DNA from: Prorocentrum cordatum
Lineage: Eukaryota > Sar > Dinophyceae > Prorocentrales > Prorocentraceae
Direction of reading: 5' to 3'
DNA: 64,000 bases
NCBI GenBank assembly: GCA_963575745.1
Contig: CAUYUJ010021037.1
Span: 167,001-231,000, forward strand
The notes beneath the pieces are model-generated. The model was given only the letters and a program-made list of their open reading frames with translations, did no database searches and was not told the origin of the DNA. Shown piece by piece: positions 1-10,550 of this stretch; position 1 is the stretch's first letter; every line of letters starts with the position of its first letter. A program made the translations under genes and the position numbers.

Positions 1-414
1 GCTGCGAAGTGCCAGATCCTGCGCCGGAGGTCCCCCGGCCATCGTGGCGCCAGCCGCGAGGGCAGCGGCCTGCGCCAGCATGCCCGCAGCCATCCAGAGT
101 GCCGCGCGAGCCGCGACCGCGGCGGCATCGGCACAGGCGGCAGCCGCAGCCGCCGCGTCAACCGCGAAGCCGACCGCGCCGGCGGGCGAAGCGGCCCTGG
201 AGGCGGTGGCGGCAACAGGGGGCGGCGCGTCGCCAGGCGCGACGCCGCCTCGGCCGCGGGCCGCGGCAGGACCGCCGCACTCGCCGCGGAGCCAGGAAAG
301 GCCAGGCGGCGGCAAGGCAACGGAAGCCGCGCGCGCGGCAGCGGCGCGCCGAAGGCGGCGGCGTCGGCGCGTGGCGGCGGAGCCAGTAGCCGCGGCGCCC
401 GGATCCTCTGGCAT
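1..414 (-). CDS. SL-tagged alanine/arginine-rich ORF, partial
   Basis: This frame starts at the first ATG (414-412) downstream of a spliced-leader relict at 477-496 on the same strand, leaving a 5' leader of about 62 nt. It stays open for 138 codons to the window edge; I read every triplet and found no stop. The visible protein begins MPEDPG, has an Arg run near residues 16-22, and is rich in Ala, Gly and Pro, with an Ala-rich stretch from about residue 85. I recognise no domain. High GC (about 75%) makes long open frames common here, and the opposite strand is also open, so the main support is its position behind the leader. It could be the start of a retroposed host mRNA or of a mobile-element ORF. 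Confidence 0.45.
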   Translation of the reverse strand, partial: MPEDPGAAATGSAATRRRRRLRRAAAARAASVALPPPGLSWLRGECGGPAAARGRGGVAPGDAPPPVAATASRAASPAGAVGFAVDAAAAAAACADAAAVAARAALWMAAGMLAQAAALAAGATMAGGPPAQDLALRS

Positions 415-476
415 GGCAAGCCGCGGCACGATGGCGGCAGAACCAGGTCGCGTCGACCAACCTCGAGCCGAGATGG

Positions 477-496
477 CTTGAGCCAGGTGGCTACGG
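477..496 (-). other. Dinoflagellate spliced-leader relict
   Basis: Read on the minus strand this is CCGTAGCCACCTGGCTCAAG. The DinoSL core is 21 nt (CCGTAGCCA, then TTT, then TGGCTCAAG). The relict has both flanking nine-base blocks exactly, with CC in place of TTT. Such relicts arise when a trans-spliced mRNA is reverse-transcribed back into the genome. The sequence after the final AAG leads directly to the first ATG of an open frame at 414. The other end of the insertion lies outside the window, so no target duplication can be checked. Confidence 0.75.
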
Positions 497-499
497 AAC

Positions 500-690
500 T
501 TGTGTGGATACTTTTTGGTCGCGGCCGCAAGCGAAAAGCGCAGGCGGCGAAAGGGTGTCCGGGCCGACGGGCAAACCTAATTAGCTGCAGGGCGCAGCGC
601 GAGCCGGACTTGTGGGGATATTTTTTTGATCTGCGGCTCCAAGGACGATTCCAGAGAGCGGGTCGTACTTGTGGGGGTACGCGAAGCGTA
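500..690 (+). repeat. Dispersed repeat, copy 1 (second copy at 61.8 kb)
   Basis: The stretch carries 'gtggatacttttt', then a GC-rich run with 'cgcaagcg' and 'gtccgggcc', and ends with 'gtgggggtacgcgaagcg'. The same blocks in the same order occur at 61780-61892. The 'acttgtg(g/t)ggata' motif recurs at 498, 608 and 667, so the copy may itself be internally repeated. No coding potential is evident. Confidence 0.55.
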
Positions 691-1195
691 AAGAACTAGA
701 CCGCATACCCCCCATCAAGGCTGCGCGCATCGCGTTTTTGTTTTTTTTTGTTTTTCTTCTTCTGCATGTGCACGGAGCTGCCTGTCGATAGTCGAACCAT
801 ACCACGCCAGCCAGGCCAGTGTCGTTTCCCCAACCGCCACTCCTGCCGAATACTACCATGCATGTGTTGATCTAACACATGCGTGTTATCAGAACCCGTA
901 TAGATAAAGTAACGCAGTCCACTTGCGCGCGCCCCCACGCGCGCATGCCAGAATCATTCAAACCCGGCGGTGCTCGAACCGTAGAAACATATGTTTGCTC
1001 AGCAGAACGTTGCTAGCTTCCTGCGCACCCGCACTTATTGAAATCATGGCAAAGGTATTGGTTGTTGGCCACTGTGTCGAATGATGGGCGCGTGTATCGA
1101 AAACCATTGAACACACATGAAGAATCATCGCGCGCAAGCCAACTCTGTCAACTAATGCTCCTACCCAAAATTCGGAATTCCTGCGCGCGCACTTT
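691..1195. other. No gene seen
   Basis: Only a T-rich run near 735-765 stands out. I see no coding signal or recognisable repeat. Confidence 0.5.
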
Positions 1196-1365
1196 CTCAT
1201 CATCCTCACCAGCGCCATCCATTCCATCATCGCCAGCGTCACAACTGCCATCGTCATCATCACCATCACCATCATCTGAATCATCATCACCATCGTCGTC
1301 GTCATCGCCCCCCGTCGTTATAAACATCCTCATCGTCGTCGTCGTTGGCGTGGCCATCGTGGTCA
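1196..1365 (+). repeat. Imperfect TCA/CAT microsatellite
   Basis: Interrupted runs of TCATCA and CATCGTCGT triplets. The Ser- and Asp-rich frames across it are artefacts of the repeat. Confidence 0.8.
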
Positions 1366-2448
1366 GCGCCACCGTCAGAATAAGCAGTAGCACTCGCCTA
1401 ACCGAGTCACGGATCTGCATGGGAAGGGTCTTCGCGCCACTACGCCAACCGAGTTTACCAAAGTCGTTGTGGGTGGGGGTGGGTGGAACATGAACTCGCA
1501 CTCTGGACTTGACGATGACTTTGAGCTCAGGAGGACTCCAAGCTCTTCATCCGCCACGGTGCCCCCTAGCACGCTGAGGCGTAGTACAATGCCAAGTGAT
1601 GTCGGGTAGGGTATGTAATCTTCTAGTGGGGCACACCCGTGGTAATAAACAATGGACCCGCGCTCCCGAGCTTCTTCCAGGGAGACAGAGGCAGGCAACT
1701 AAGACCGCCAAGATGACACAAGAAGCCTCCAAGACAGCCCAACATGGAGTCACGACATCCCTCCTAGGAATACAGCACAGTGGTAGGAGCGGAAGGCCCG
1801 TCAGATCCGACGTTGAGAAAAATACAGAATCGCGACAACTCACGACCTGAGCCCTAGGCCAAATCGTTCTGCGGCATTCTTCGAGCCCCACCGATCTGTG
1901 ATGGCCCCTCGGCCCGAAACCGAACGAAGACGCCGGTGTCAAAGAAAATTGCAGCGCCTGGACCTCAGGAGAGGAGGAGGTGTCGGAGCGCATACGAGAG
2001 GACACGCCACAGGAAACGAGACTCTTCCGACGGTAGCATGGCAGGACACAAGGGCACCCTTGGTCCAAACACGCAGAGGACATGAGAAGGGATGGACAGG
2101 ACACAAGAGCACCCTTGATGTTGCAGGGTCGACCTGCCAGTGCGCGCCGACTGCAAGCGGACGCAGGCGTGCCCCCCGCCCAAGGTCGACCGTGGTGCCC
2201 CGAGCCCTGCGAGCCGTACTGCTGGTAGTGGTGCTCTGGCGGCCTGGCCTGGGAGCCGGCCTTCCCAGACAGCCCCGCCAGCGCGGGCGACTGCGTGGGC
2301 CGCACGGGCGGATGCGCAGACCGCGTCGGCTGCGGCGGGGGCCACTGGGGCTCCTCGGGCGCACGCCGGCAGGCGGAAGATGGAGCAGATCTGATGGGGA
2401 TGGGCTCGGGGGAGCACAACTCCCAGACCTCCCCTCGCTGTGAGACAG
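1366..2448. other. No gene seen
   Basis: Unique-looking GC-moderate sequence. The overlapping open frames on both strands show no family motif, so I call none. Confidence 0.45.
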
Positions 2449-2600
2449 AATCACGACGGGAGGCTTTTTGCTAATTTCGGCCTCCAGCGGCCCTCGCTGG
2501 GCCTCAGGACTGTAAGGAAACGGCTCAGGATGAAAGACCGATCCTCGAGAAAGGGTCCAGACCTCTGGGGCCGACGGTGCAAAAAAAATCACGACGTCGG
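2449..2600 (-). repeat. ~150-bp 'GTCGTGA-ended' dispersed repeat
   Basis: One end is 'tcacgacggg' followed by 'atttcggcctcc'. The middle has 'ccctcgctgggcc' and 'gggtccagacctc', and the other end is 'aaaatcacgacgtcgg'. The same ordered blocks recur, in either orientation, near 7.1, 15.4, 16.0, 17.3, 19.8, 21.0, 21.7 and 25.6 kb. 'TCACGACG' stands at both ends as a direct repeat. No coding capacity; it looks like a short non-autonomous element or a dispersed satellite unit. Confidence 0.6.
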
Positions 2601-3274
2601 AAATCTGGGATCTGAGATCCTGGCGCTGCAATGTTTCACAACGGGCGACTTTGCCTCGCTCCGGGCCCCGGGAGCCGCACGGACCCATCCAGCTCGGAAG
2701 GTGCAGCAGAAATCTGGCGTCAGGGCTCCAGTCAAGCGTTCTCCGATGTTGATTTTGTTCGCGACGTGGGATCTCAGGGAACAGCGAAGACGAGGACGTA
2801 CCACCCTATTGATCTTTGCCCTATCTGGCGGTATGCGGGAGACAGGGGGCACACGCTGCCCCAACCCCGCGCTGAAACCGCGGGAGCCATCCCTCCATCA
2901 GACGCCGCCAGGAACTCACTGCCGCGCGCGCCCGAGGCGGGCCGTAAGAGGGATTCAGGTTGTCCCAAGAGTGCGCACGGCTGCCCAGGAAGACCGAGCA
3001 TGGCCAAATATACATAGCCCTAAGAGAACCCAGACTTCTTAGCCACGCGTTCACGAGACATTACGACGCGCACCGCACCATGGCACCCGAAGCCACCTCG
3101 ACAGCCCCAAGGACTTCCGCGAGGCCCTCTGCCAAGACTGCCCGCAATGGCCCAATATCGTCTTTGAAATTCGGGTTTTCGCATGGTCATGATAGTAGGC
3201 GGAAACATTGTCCCAAACACAATTCCACCACGGACTTCTGGGCCACCTTGGAGGGTTTGCTTAGTGCGATACCC

Positions 3275-3301
3275 TTTTTTTTTCCCCCCCCAAAAAAAAA
3301 A
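3275..3301. repeat. T9-C8-A10 homopolymer triplet
   Basis: Nine T, eight C and ten A in direct succession. The T and A runs can pair as a stem around a C loop. It may also be an assembly-error hotspot. Confidence 0.8.
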
Positions 3302-3419
3302 CGAGAAGTCACGACCACAACAGCCGGAAACATCGTCTCCGAGATGGTCAAGATGGCGGAACATGGATCTCAAGATGACCTCCATGGCAGTGCCTGGTAA
3401 CCTCCAAGAAAGCTCAAGA

Positions 3420-3910
3420 TGTTTCCAAAACGAGCCAAAAGGGCTCGAAGACGGCCCAGGATGGCCTGAAGACGGCCCAAGAGGCCTCCAAGAACGTCCA
3501 CAAAGGCTCCACGTGGATCCCTGCACAGGTTCAAGAGGCATACTGAACTGTTGGTCCTTGCGTCTTTGAAGGGTTTCTTATTCTCGCCGCCTTGGTCTTG
3601 CGAACGTCCAAGACGGCCCAGGAAGCACCCACGGCTGGGCCAAGACCGCCCAACATCCCTGAGAGGACTCAAGAGGGCCCCAGGACGGCCCAATAGAGCC
3701 CCAAGGCGGCCCTAAACAGCAACACATGGACATATCCAAAACGGCCCAGAGAGGCCCCAGAGGAGGCATTGGAAGGTGCCAGACGGCCCAAGAGCGCCCT
3801 GAGACTGCCAAGAAGGCCCTGAGATGGCCCAAGAGAGCCCTAGAAGGCCCGAGAGGCCCCCACAACTTTTCAAACGAAAGTCCAAGACAGCCCGAAGACA
3901 GCCCAGGATG
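3420..3910 (+). repeat. Degenerate 'GGCCCAAGA' tandem repeat
   Basis: Variants of 'ggcccaagagggc', 'caagacggccc' and 'ctccaagacg' recur every 9 to 30 bases. Similar tracts lie at 60985-61080 and 61465-61720, and a more GC-rich relative at 18600-19135. The 'LGPSWAVLG'-like frames on the minus strand come from this periodicity. Confidence 0.7.
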
Positions 3911-4914
3911 GGCCCTCCCCTTAGTGTTTCCCCTGTAGTTTCCCATACGGCTGGGATAACACGCACTCCACTAGCACGGCCGCACTTTCGCTCGACATGT
4001 CACTACGCAGGCGTTTTCAGAAGGCAGGGGGCGGCGGTGTTTCGCCGTAGGCGTCTTCGATCAGCCTGTCTTCAGCTCGCCTCCAAAACACAACTCATCT
4101 CTATCGGGAGAACCAACGACATACGTTCCTCACGTCGAGCCCCAAGGCTGCTCTTGTTGTATGATGGCTTCGAGAGGGTTTGACACGTGAACAAGATAAA
4201 CATCGCATAATGCATCTTGCGGCCGCAACCTTCTTTCCTCAAGATCTTGACGAGCGGCCCGATGCCGCGAAAGCTAGAGCATTAGAAACAAATGCTGGTC
4301 GCAACTCTTGGTCTGGTTTGTCTGGCAATCCGATATCCCTTCAACGCTGCTGGAGAGATAGTTGCGGATGGGCGTCTCACAGCAACACAGGTCCCAGGCG
4401 CCCCGCATCATCACGAAACCTACCGGAAAATGTTCTAGCTCTCCGAGAACGGGTAGATCGGGCCAGCTTCAGTCGGCACGCAAGAAGCACGTAGCCGCCA
4501 GGCCTATGTCGTAGGCTTACCATCTGGAGGTCTGACTCGGAGATGGGGGAGGCGGTGGAGAGCGAATGGAGCAGTGGGCACTCGGGGAAAGGCAGGAAGA
4601 CAGACAAACATGCGGAAGGCGACTTCAAAGCGAAACGTGACGACTGAGATAATGGGGGGCATCCTTTCTGGCCGCCTCCTGGTGCCTGGTGGCCGCCTCC
4701 TGCTGCTTTATGATCTGCGAAAGGTGCCCCAGCTCCTTGGGCAGGGCGGGGCGGCTGTTCCCCCCCCCCTCAACCTCAATCCCTCTTCCTTCTAAATAAC
4801 TCCTCCGTGTCACACCCCGAGGTTGGTCGAAAGGGCGGGCGGGGCGTTTCGCCCTACACTTTCTCATCACTCCTGGCCCTGAAACTTGAAATTTTCAGCA
4901 GTTTCACGGGTGGA
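3911..4914. other. No gene seen
   Basis: No recognisable domain, repeat family or RNA gene. Confidence 0.45.
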
Positions 4915-5345
4915 GGGCGACCTGTTTCAAAAATGTGGCTCTCGCCTCAGCGCCGCACATATGCAGGGAGGGCAGCCTACTTTCGAAATGTGGCTCCCGG
5001 TATAGAGCCAAGCACATTCGGGTCTTCACGGTTGGAGGGCGGCGCGCTTTCGAATGTGGCTCTGGCCGTAGCGCCATCCGAATTCGTGTTAACAAATGCA
5101 AGGGCTCCACGGATGGAAGGCAACCTGCTTACAACATGCGGCTCTCGCCTTAGCGCCGCGCACACTCGTCCTCAAAACATTGTCAGAGCTTTACGGATGA
5201 AAGGCGGCCCGCTTTCAGAATGTGGCACTCGCCTTAGCGCCGCGCACGCGTGCCTTCAAATTTTGCAAGGGCTTCATGGATGGAGGGCGGTTCCTTTTCA
5301 GCATGTGGCTCCCGGCGTAGCGCCGCGCACACTCGTCGTGAGAGC
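4915..5345 (+). repeat. Tandem 60-85-bp repeat
   Basis: Six or so copies built on 'atgtggctctcgcc(t/c)(t/c)agcgccgc', followed by a variable piece and 'ggatggagggcgg'. The 'tgtggct' core is seen near 4932, 4998, 5055, 5136 (as 'tgcggct'), 5219 and 5303. Spacing varies, which argues against coding. Confidence 0.7.
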
Positions 5346-5689
5346 TTGCAGCAGGTTCAAATGTTCCCATGGCCAACGCCCCAGAAGATGCGTTTGGGCA
5401 CAATGTCGGGACGTCAGGGCGCAACAATCACATTGATTCGCGGTGCTGAAGTCCTGGGAATGGTGTTGTGGCACGATCTGGGATCGTCTAGGTGATTCGC
5501 GGCGTTTAAGTCCCAAGAGTGGTGTTACAGCAAAGTTCTGGATGTTCAAACGCATGCCTTCCAACGGGGCACTCCCCCCAGTGAAAATGAATCCTTCTAT
5601 GGGGTCTACAAAGAGGGAACTTGGAGGAAGGGTTGATTGCAACATCGTTTATGCATCTTGGGTTTACATTGGTCCACCGTTCTTATCAT

Positions 5690-5885
5690 CCTGCTCCTCC
5701 TCATCAGCATCATCATCATTATTTTCCTTCACCTCCTCCTCATCCTTCTCCTCTCGCCCCTCCTTCCCCTCCTCCTTCTCACTCTCCTCCTCCTCCTCCT
5801 CCTCCTCCTCCTCCTCCTCCAGCTCTTCTTCCTCCTCCTCTGACACCTTCTCCTCCTCCTCCTCCTCATCCACCTCCTCACTCCC
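5690..5885 (+). repeat. CCT-rich microsatellite
   Basis: Runs of CTC/CCT triplets with interruptions. All Ser, Pro, Leu, Glu or Arg homopolymer frames here are repeat artefacts. Confidence 0.9.
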
Positions 5886-6103
5886 CCCCCCGTGCAACTG
5901 CGACCTGCACCGACCGCGATGTGCATACCACCGCGCACCCCACCCTTGCGCCAACGTCACGGACAACGGCGAAGAAGAGCTAGGAGCACGTGCGCTCGCA
6001 GGGCGGAGCAGGGAATGCCCTGCGCGATCGGACATAAAAAAGGCACGGCGCAACTGACAGCCGAAGCGGCACTACTACAATAAAGCGTGGTCTGGCGCGG
6101 CGC

Positions 6104-6132
6104 CTCTCTCTGTCTCTCTCTCTCTCTCTCTC
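6104..6132 (+). repeat. CT dinucleotide run
   Basis: Nearly pure TCTC run of about 28 bases. Confidence 0.9.
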
Positions 6133-6469
6133 CTTCTGTCCCTCTATAACTGCATCTCAATTTAAGTGCATATCGCGATGTGTATGCACACATAAATGCA
6201 TAGATGGCCGTGTCACGTGTCCATCCTGTAGCGTTACCAACTCGCGGCAGTTACGCACCCGTGTTGGCGGGCATGTTGTGCGACCCCTCTCAGGAGCCCT
6301 CGGGGGGGAGCCCTTGGAAGCCCGACAGGGCTTGTGTGGCCCTCTGTTGGCCATGGCCGCCGTTCCAGCACAAAGCCTTTGTGACTCGAACAATACGGAC
6401 GGCGGTATACATACAGATGATCTCTGCACACGTATACACATAAGCTATCAGATACATGCATATCGTTCG

Positions 6470-6532
6470 CGCGCGCAGGTATGTGTAGGTGTGTGTACGT
6501 GTGTATGTGTGCATGTATGTGTGTATGTGCGT

Positions 6533-6569
<37 letters not shown>

Positions 6570-6880
6570 TTTCGTTGTGTGTGTGTGTTGTGTGTTGTGC
6601 ATGTTGTGTGTGTGTTGGTTGTGTGCGTTGTGTGTGTGTTGTGTGTGTTGTGTGTGTGTGTGCGTTCAGTGTGTGTGTGTGTGTGTCGAGTGTGCTGTGT
6701 GTTGGATTGAGTTGTGTTGTGTTGTGTTGTGTTGTGTGTTGTGTTGTGTTGTATTGTCTTGTCTTGTATTGTCATGTCTTGTCTTGTCTTGTCTTGTCCT
6801 GTCTTGTCTTGTCTTGTCTCGTGTCGTGTCGTGTCGTGTTGTGTTGTGTTGTGTTGGTGTGTGTGTGTGTGTGTTGGTAT
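6470..6880 (+). repeat. TG-rich compound minisatellite
   Basis: GTGT runs grade into (GTCGGT)n, then (TTGTG)n, then (TTGTC)n and back to (TTGTG)n. The Cys/Val-rich frames on the plus strand and Thr/His-rich frames on the minus strand derive from it. Confidence 0.9.
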
Positions 6881-7080
6881 CGCCTGCTGCGCAAGGCAAA
6901 CACTGTGCTGGCGCTGCACTCACAAGTCCAAGATCAGCGTCAGACGGCGCAGGGCACCTGCCGCGAGCCTGGTGGCCCCGCATCGCAGGGCTCAGAATCA
7001 CCCCCTCGGGCCAAAAACACAAGCGCGTCGGAGGATGCACGGGACAAGGAGGGAGACCCCCACCTTCGCTCCCTGCTAAG

Positions 7081-7209
7081 AAGATCACGATGGACAGTGC
7101 TGTCCCTTTGTCTGCCTACAGGGGCCCTCGCTGGGCCCCCGGACCGTCAAGAAACGACTCGGGGTGAAACACGGGTGCTCGCGAAGGGGCCCAGACCTCC
7201 GGGGATCAC
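7081..7209 (-). repeat. 'GTCGTGA-ended' dispersed repeat copy
   Basis: Begins 'agatcacgatgg' and contains 'ccctcgctgggccc', 'ccgtcaagaaacgactc' and 'cccagacctccggggatcacg'. Same block order as 2449-2600. Confidence 0.6.
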
Positions 7210-7800
7210 GCCGCCGGACACGTGGAGCTGGCCTGTGGGCGCCAGCTCCACAGATCGAGGAAGGCGCCCCAAAAACACGAGCGGCCACGAGAACATCGTG
7301 TATGTTTCACGAGGACGGCCGTTATACCAGCCCCGGCCGCCCCCCTCCGGCCCCCCAGTAACGCCAAGACTCGTGCTGTGACTCCGAGCTGTCTTTGGTT
7401 GCCCCTCCTATAGACGTGCCCAGACGCCGCCGGCGCGAAACGTGACGTCACCAGCCCCCTGCCCCCACTTGACCTCCCAGAGTGCCAAATGATAGCCCTC
7501 CAGACCTATGGGACCTATTTATCTGGACTGCCTAAAACCTCGACGGGAATTTGGACGTCGACGTCCTGGTGCTATTTTTGAGGGTGTTCCTGGAAGGTCA
7601 GGGCCCTTCCCCCTTCCTCCCCCGGGAACGGCCTCTGTCGCCCGCGGACGCCAAGGAAGCGCTCCCCGAGGCCGCCTGCTCCGGCGCCAGAAACGCGCCG
7701 ATATCCTACACGGCAAAGCGGGACCCGCCGCTCCCCCCCACGCTTCGGGAGCTCTGCGCGCGCTTCCTTAGGGGAACCAAGAATGGCATACGCATTAGGA

Positions 7801-7840
7801 CTTGGAGGTCCGCGCGGATTTCTCGGATCCGCGCTCACCC
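7801..7840 (+). repeat. Solo arm of the foldback repeat (family A)
   Basis: 'ggtccgcgcggatttctcgg' followed by 'atccgcgct' matches one inverted arm of the elements at 16661, 58599 and 60521. No matching second arm was found nearby. Confidence 0.45.
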
Positions 7841-8099
7841 CCCTGGCAGTGCCTCCGGTGTCATTCTCGGTTCCCCTATCCTTGGCGATCGAGGGGGGGG
7901 CGCAGCGGAGCGGAGCGGAGGTGTGTGGGCCAGCTGGAGGGCCCTTGAGCGCGGGCGGGGGCCGGAGCCCCCGCGTGGCCAGAGTCGGCGGCAGTGGGCG
8001 CCGCTTGCCGCGTGCGCGTGGCCCAGGGGTGCGTATTTTTTTCGTGCTAATCTATCATCATCACCGCCTCCTCCTCCTCCTCCTCCTCCTCCTCTTGAT

Positions 8100-8969
8100 G
8101 GACTTTCGGGGTTCTGGGCCTGCTGTAGGGATGTACATGCTTCCCCCCCCCCTGTCAAGGCTCACAAGACGGTGTGGTGACAAACTGTGCGGTGACCTCG
8201 AGATCCCAGAGGATCGCACGGCACGCGTCACCGTACGGTTCTGGAACCTTCGGGTCCCCAGTTGCCTGAGACATCTGCTGTTCCGTGGATCACAGCAGTG
8301 ATGCTGAAAAGTGCCAGCTTTCCCACAGAGGGAAAAGGGACTCCACCACTGAAAGCACAAGTCATGGGAGAGAAGGAAGAGGAGAGGGAGCAGAAGAGAG
8401 GAAGGACAACGGAGTTGTGTGGGCATGCCCGATGGCTCTGCCAGCAACTTATATAATCCTGCAACAGACGCAAAGGAGGAGGAGGAGAAGGAGGAACAAC
8501 GACAGCAGACAGCAGGACGAGGGAGGCAGGAGAAAATTAGATGACGACTGATACGAATGTCCCTCAAAGCGTATTGTGCGACTGACTAGCCCCTGTCGCC
8601 CGAGACATCCTCGGAGAACGACCCAAGTCCCAAAGCAGGGCGGTCATCCCGAATCCCCACAGACTCACAATACCGTGTGGTCACATGCACCGTTTGAGGC
8701 CCCCCCCAGCCATGGCCCGAACACATGAATATCTATCTGGCTCGTTCCTGATATCCTGAATCCAGAAAAGCGGATACCTTTCAACGGAGGGCACGGAGGC
8801 GGACACGGCGCCTAATTACGCTTCCCACGGGACGGCCCTGTACGAGGGGCTGGGCGGCTGCGCTTCGGCGCCGACCGAGAGGTTGAACCTCCATATGGCT
8901 TCGGAGACGAGATGAGGAAGAGCAGGCCAGCAACTCACAGGATCAGATGATCCTGTCTTTGCCTGAGCA
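8100..8969. other. No gene seen
   Basis: A short CCT run ends at about 8097. Beyond it nothing recognisable. Confidence 0.45.
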
Positions 8970-9128
8970 CAGTCAATTCGCATGATCAGGACGCGCGGTA
9001 AGGATGCAAGGGCCTTGGAAGACCATGTTGAAGTTTTCCGCATGGGGCTGGCCAGCGAAAGTTGCCAAGGATGGGCCGAAAGGTGCAAGGACGCAAGGGT
9101 AACCTTGGAAAGTTGCTCATCCTTACAC
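8970..9128 (+). repeat. ~160-bp dispersed repeat, copy 1
   Basis: Ordered blocks: 'cagtcaattcg', 'ggtaaggatgcaagggcctt', 'ggccagcgaaag', 'aaggatgggcc', 'accttggaaagttgctcatcc'. Same order at 9326-9490 and 24757-24930. Confidence 0.65.
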
Positions 9129-9325
9129 TGCGACCTAACTGCGCACCTTGGCGGCCCGCACATTGGGGGCAGGGGTGCTTCTAAGGAGCCTCTCCCCGCC
9201 CCCCTACCCCCCTGTGTGCGCGCCGCCAAACGCAGGGTTCCTCCAGCTCAGACCACAGAGGAGGCAACTCCTCCAGCCCGGGCAGCAAAGCCTGCCCGGG
9301 AGCAGCGCTGAGCTTTTCAGGACGA

Positions 9326-9490
9326 TACAGTCCACCCGAATCATACGAATGTGCGGTAAGGATGCAGGGGCCTTGGAGGCCCATGTGAACGTCGTTCGAG
9401 CGAGGTTGGCCAGCGACAGTCGCTGAGGACAGGCCCAAGAGGCAAGGATGCGAAGGAACCCTCGGGAGGGTGCCCATCCTTACTGCGCGG
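9326..9490 (+). repeat. ~160-bp dispersed repeat, copy 2
   Basis: Contains 'cagtccacccgaatc', 'gcggtaaggatgcaggggcc', 'ggccagcgacag' and 'gggtgcccatccttactgcg', in the order seen in the copy about 350 bp upstream. Confidence 0.65.
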
Positions 9491-9721
9491 GTTGACTGCA
9501 TCTTGTGAGCACACAGTGCTGTGACACGGCTCTCGCGACGTCGGGGCCCCTGCCCGGGGAGACCCGGCTTTCGCACCGAGCCCGTCCTACATATGTGTCG
9601 GCGGTGCCAGGGCCCGGAGAGGAAGGCCCCCAGATGAGCAGAGACGGGCCAGAAAGAGCCTCCAGTCGCGAGCGATGCTGATAGTTAGATGTTTGTTGCC
9701 TCGCGGCGCGAGGGCAGCACG

Positions 9722-10549
9722 TGGGGGGAGGAGGAGGAGAGGGGAGAAAGAGGAGGAGAAGGAGGAGAGAGGAGGAGAGAGGAGGAGAGAGGAGGAGGGA
9801 GGAGGAGGAGGAGGAGGAGGAGGAGGAGGAGGAGGAGGAGGAGGAGGAGGAGGAGGGAGGAGGAGGAGGAGGAGGAGGAGGAGGAGGAGGAGGAGGAGGA
9901 GGAGGAGGAGGAGGAGGAGGAGGAGGAGGAGGAGGAGGAGGAGGAGGGAGGAGAGAGGAGGAGGAGGAGGAGGAGGAGGAGGAGGAGAGGAGGAGGAGGA
10001 GGAGGAGGAGGAGGAGGGAGGAGAGGAGGGAGGAGGAGGAGGAGGAGGAGGAGGAGGAGGAGAGGAGGAGGAGGAGGAGGAGGAGGAGGAGGAGGAGGAG
10101 GAGGAGGAGGAGGAGGAGGAGGAGGAGGAGGAGGAGGAGGAGGAGGAGGAGGAGGGGAGGAGGAGGAGGAGGAGGCGGAGGAGGAGAGGAGGAGGAGGAG
10201 GAGGAGGAGGAGGAGGAGGAGGAGGAGGGAGGAGGAGGAGGAGGAGGAGGAGGAGGAGGAGGAGGAGGAGGAGGAGGAGGAGGAGGAGGAGGAGGAGGAG
10301 GGAGGGGAGGAGGAGGAGGAGGAGGAGGAGGAGGAGGGAGAGGAGGAGGAGGAGGAGGAGGAGGAGGAGGAGAGAGGAGGAGGAGGAGGAGGAGGAGAGG
10401 AGGAGAGAGGAGAGAGGAGGAGGAGGAGGAGGAGGAGGAGGAGGAGGAGGAGGAGGAGGAGGAGGAGGAGGAGGAGGAGGAGGAGGAGGAGGAGGAGGAG
10501 GAGGAGGAGGAGGAGGAGGGAGGAGGAGGAGGAGGAGGAGGAGGAGGAT
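9722..10549 (+). repeat. 830-bp GGA microsatellite
   Basis: Almost uninterrupted GGA, broken only by single-base slips (GGGA, GAGA) and one GGC. All large frames on both strands (polyGlu/Gly/Arg or polySer/Pro/Leu) come from the triplet period. The strict purine strand could form triplex, G-quadruplex or R-loop structures. Confidence 0.97.
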
Positions 10550-10550
10550 T

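Noticed and set aside
5214-5645. Overlapping 60-115-codon frames in the 5-kb tandem repeat
   Set aside because: They follow the repeat period and appear on both strands.
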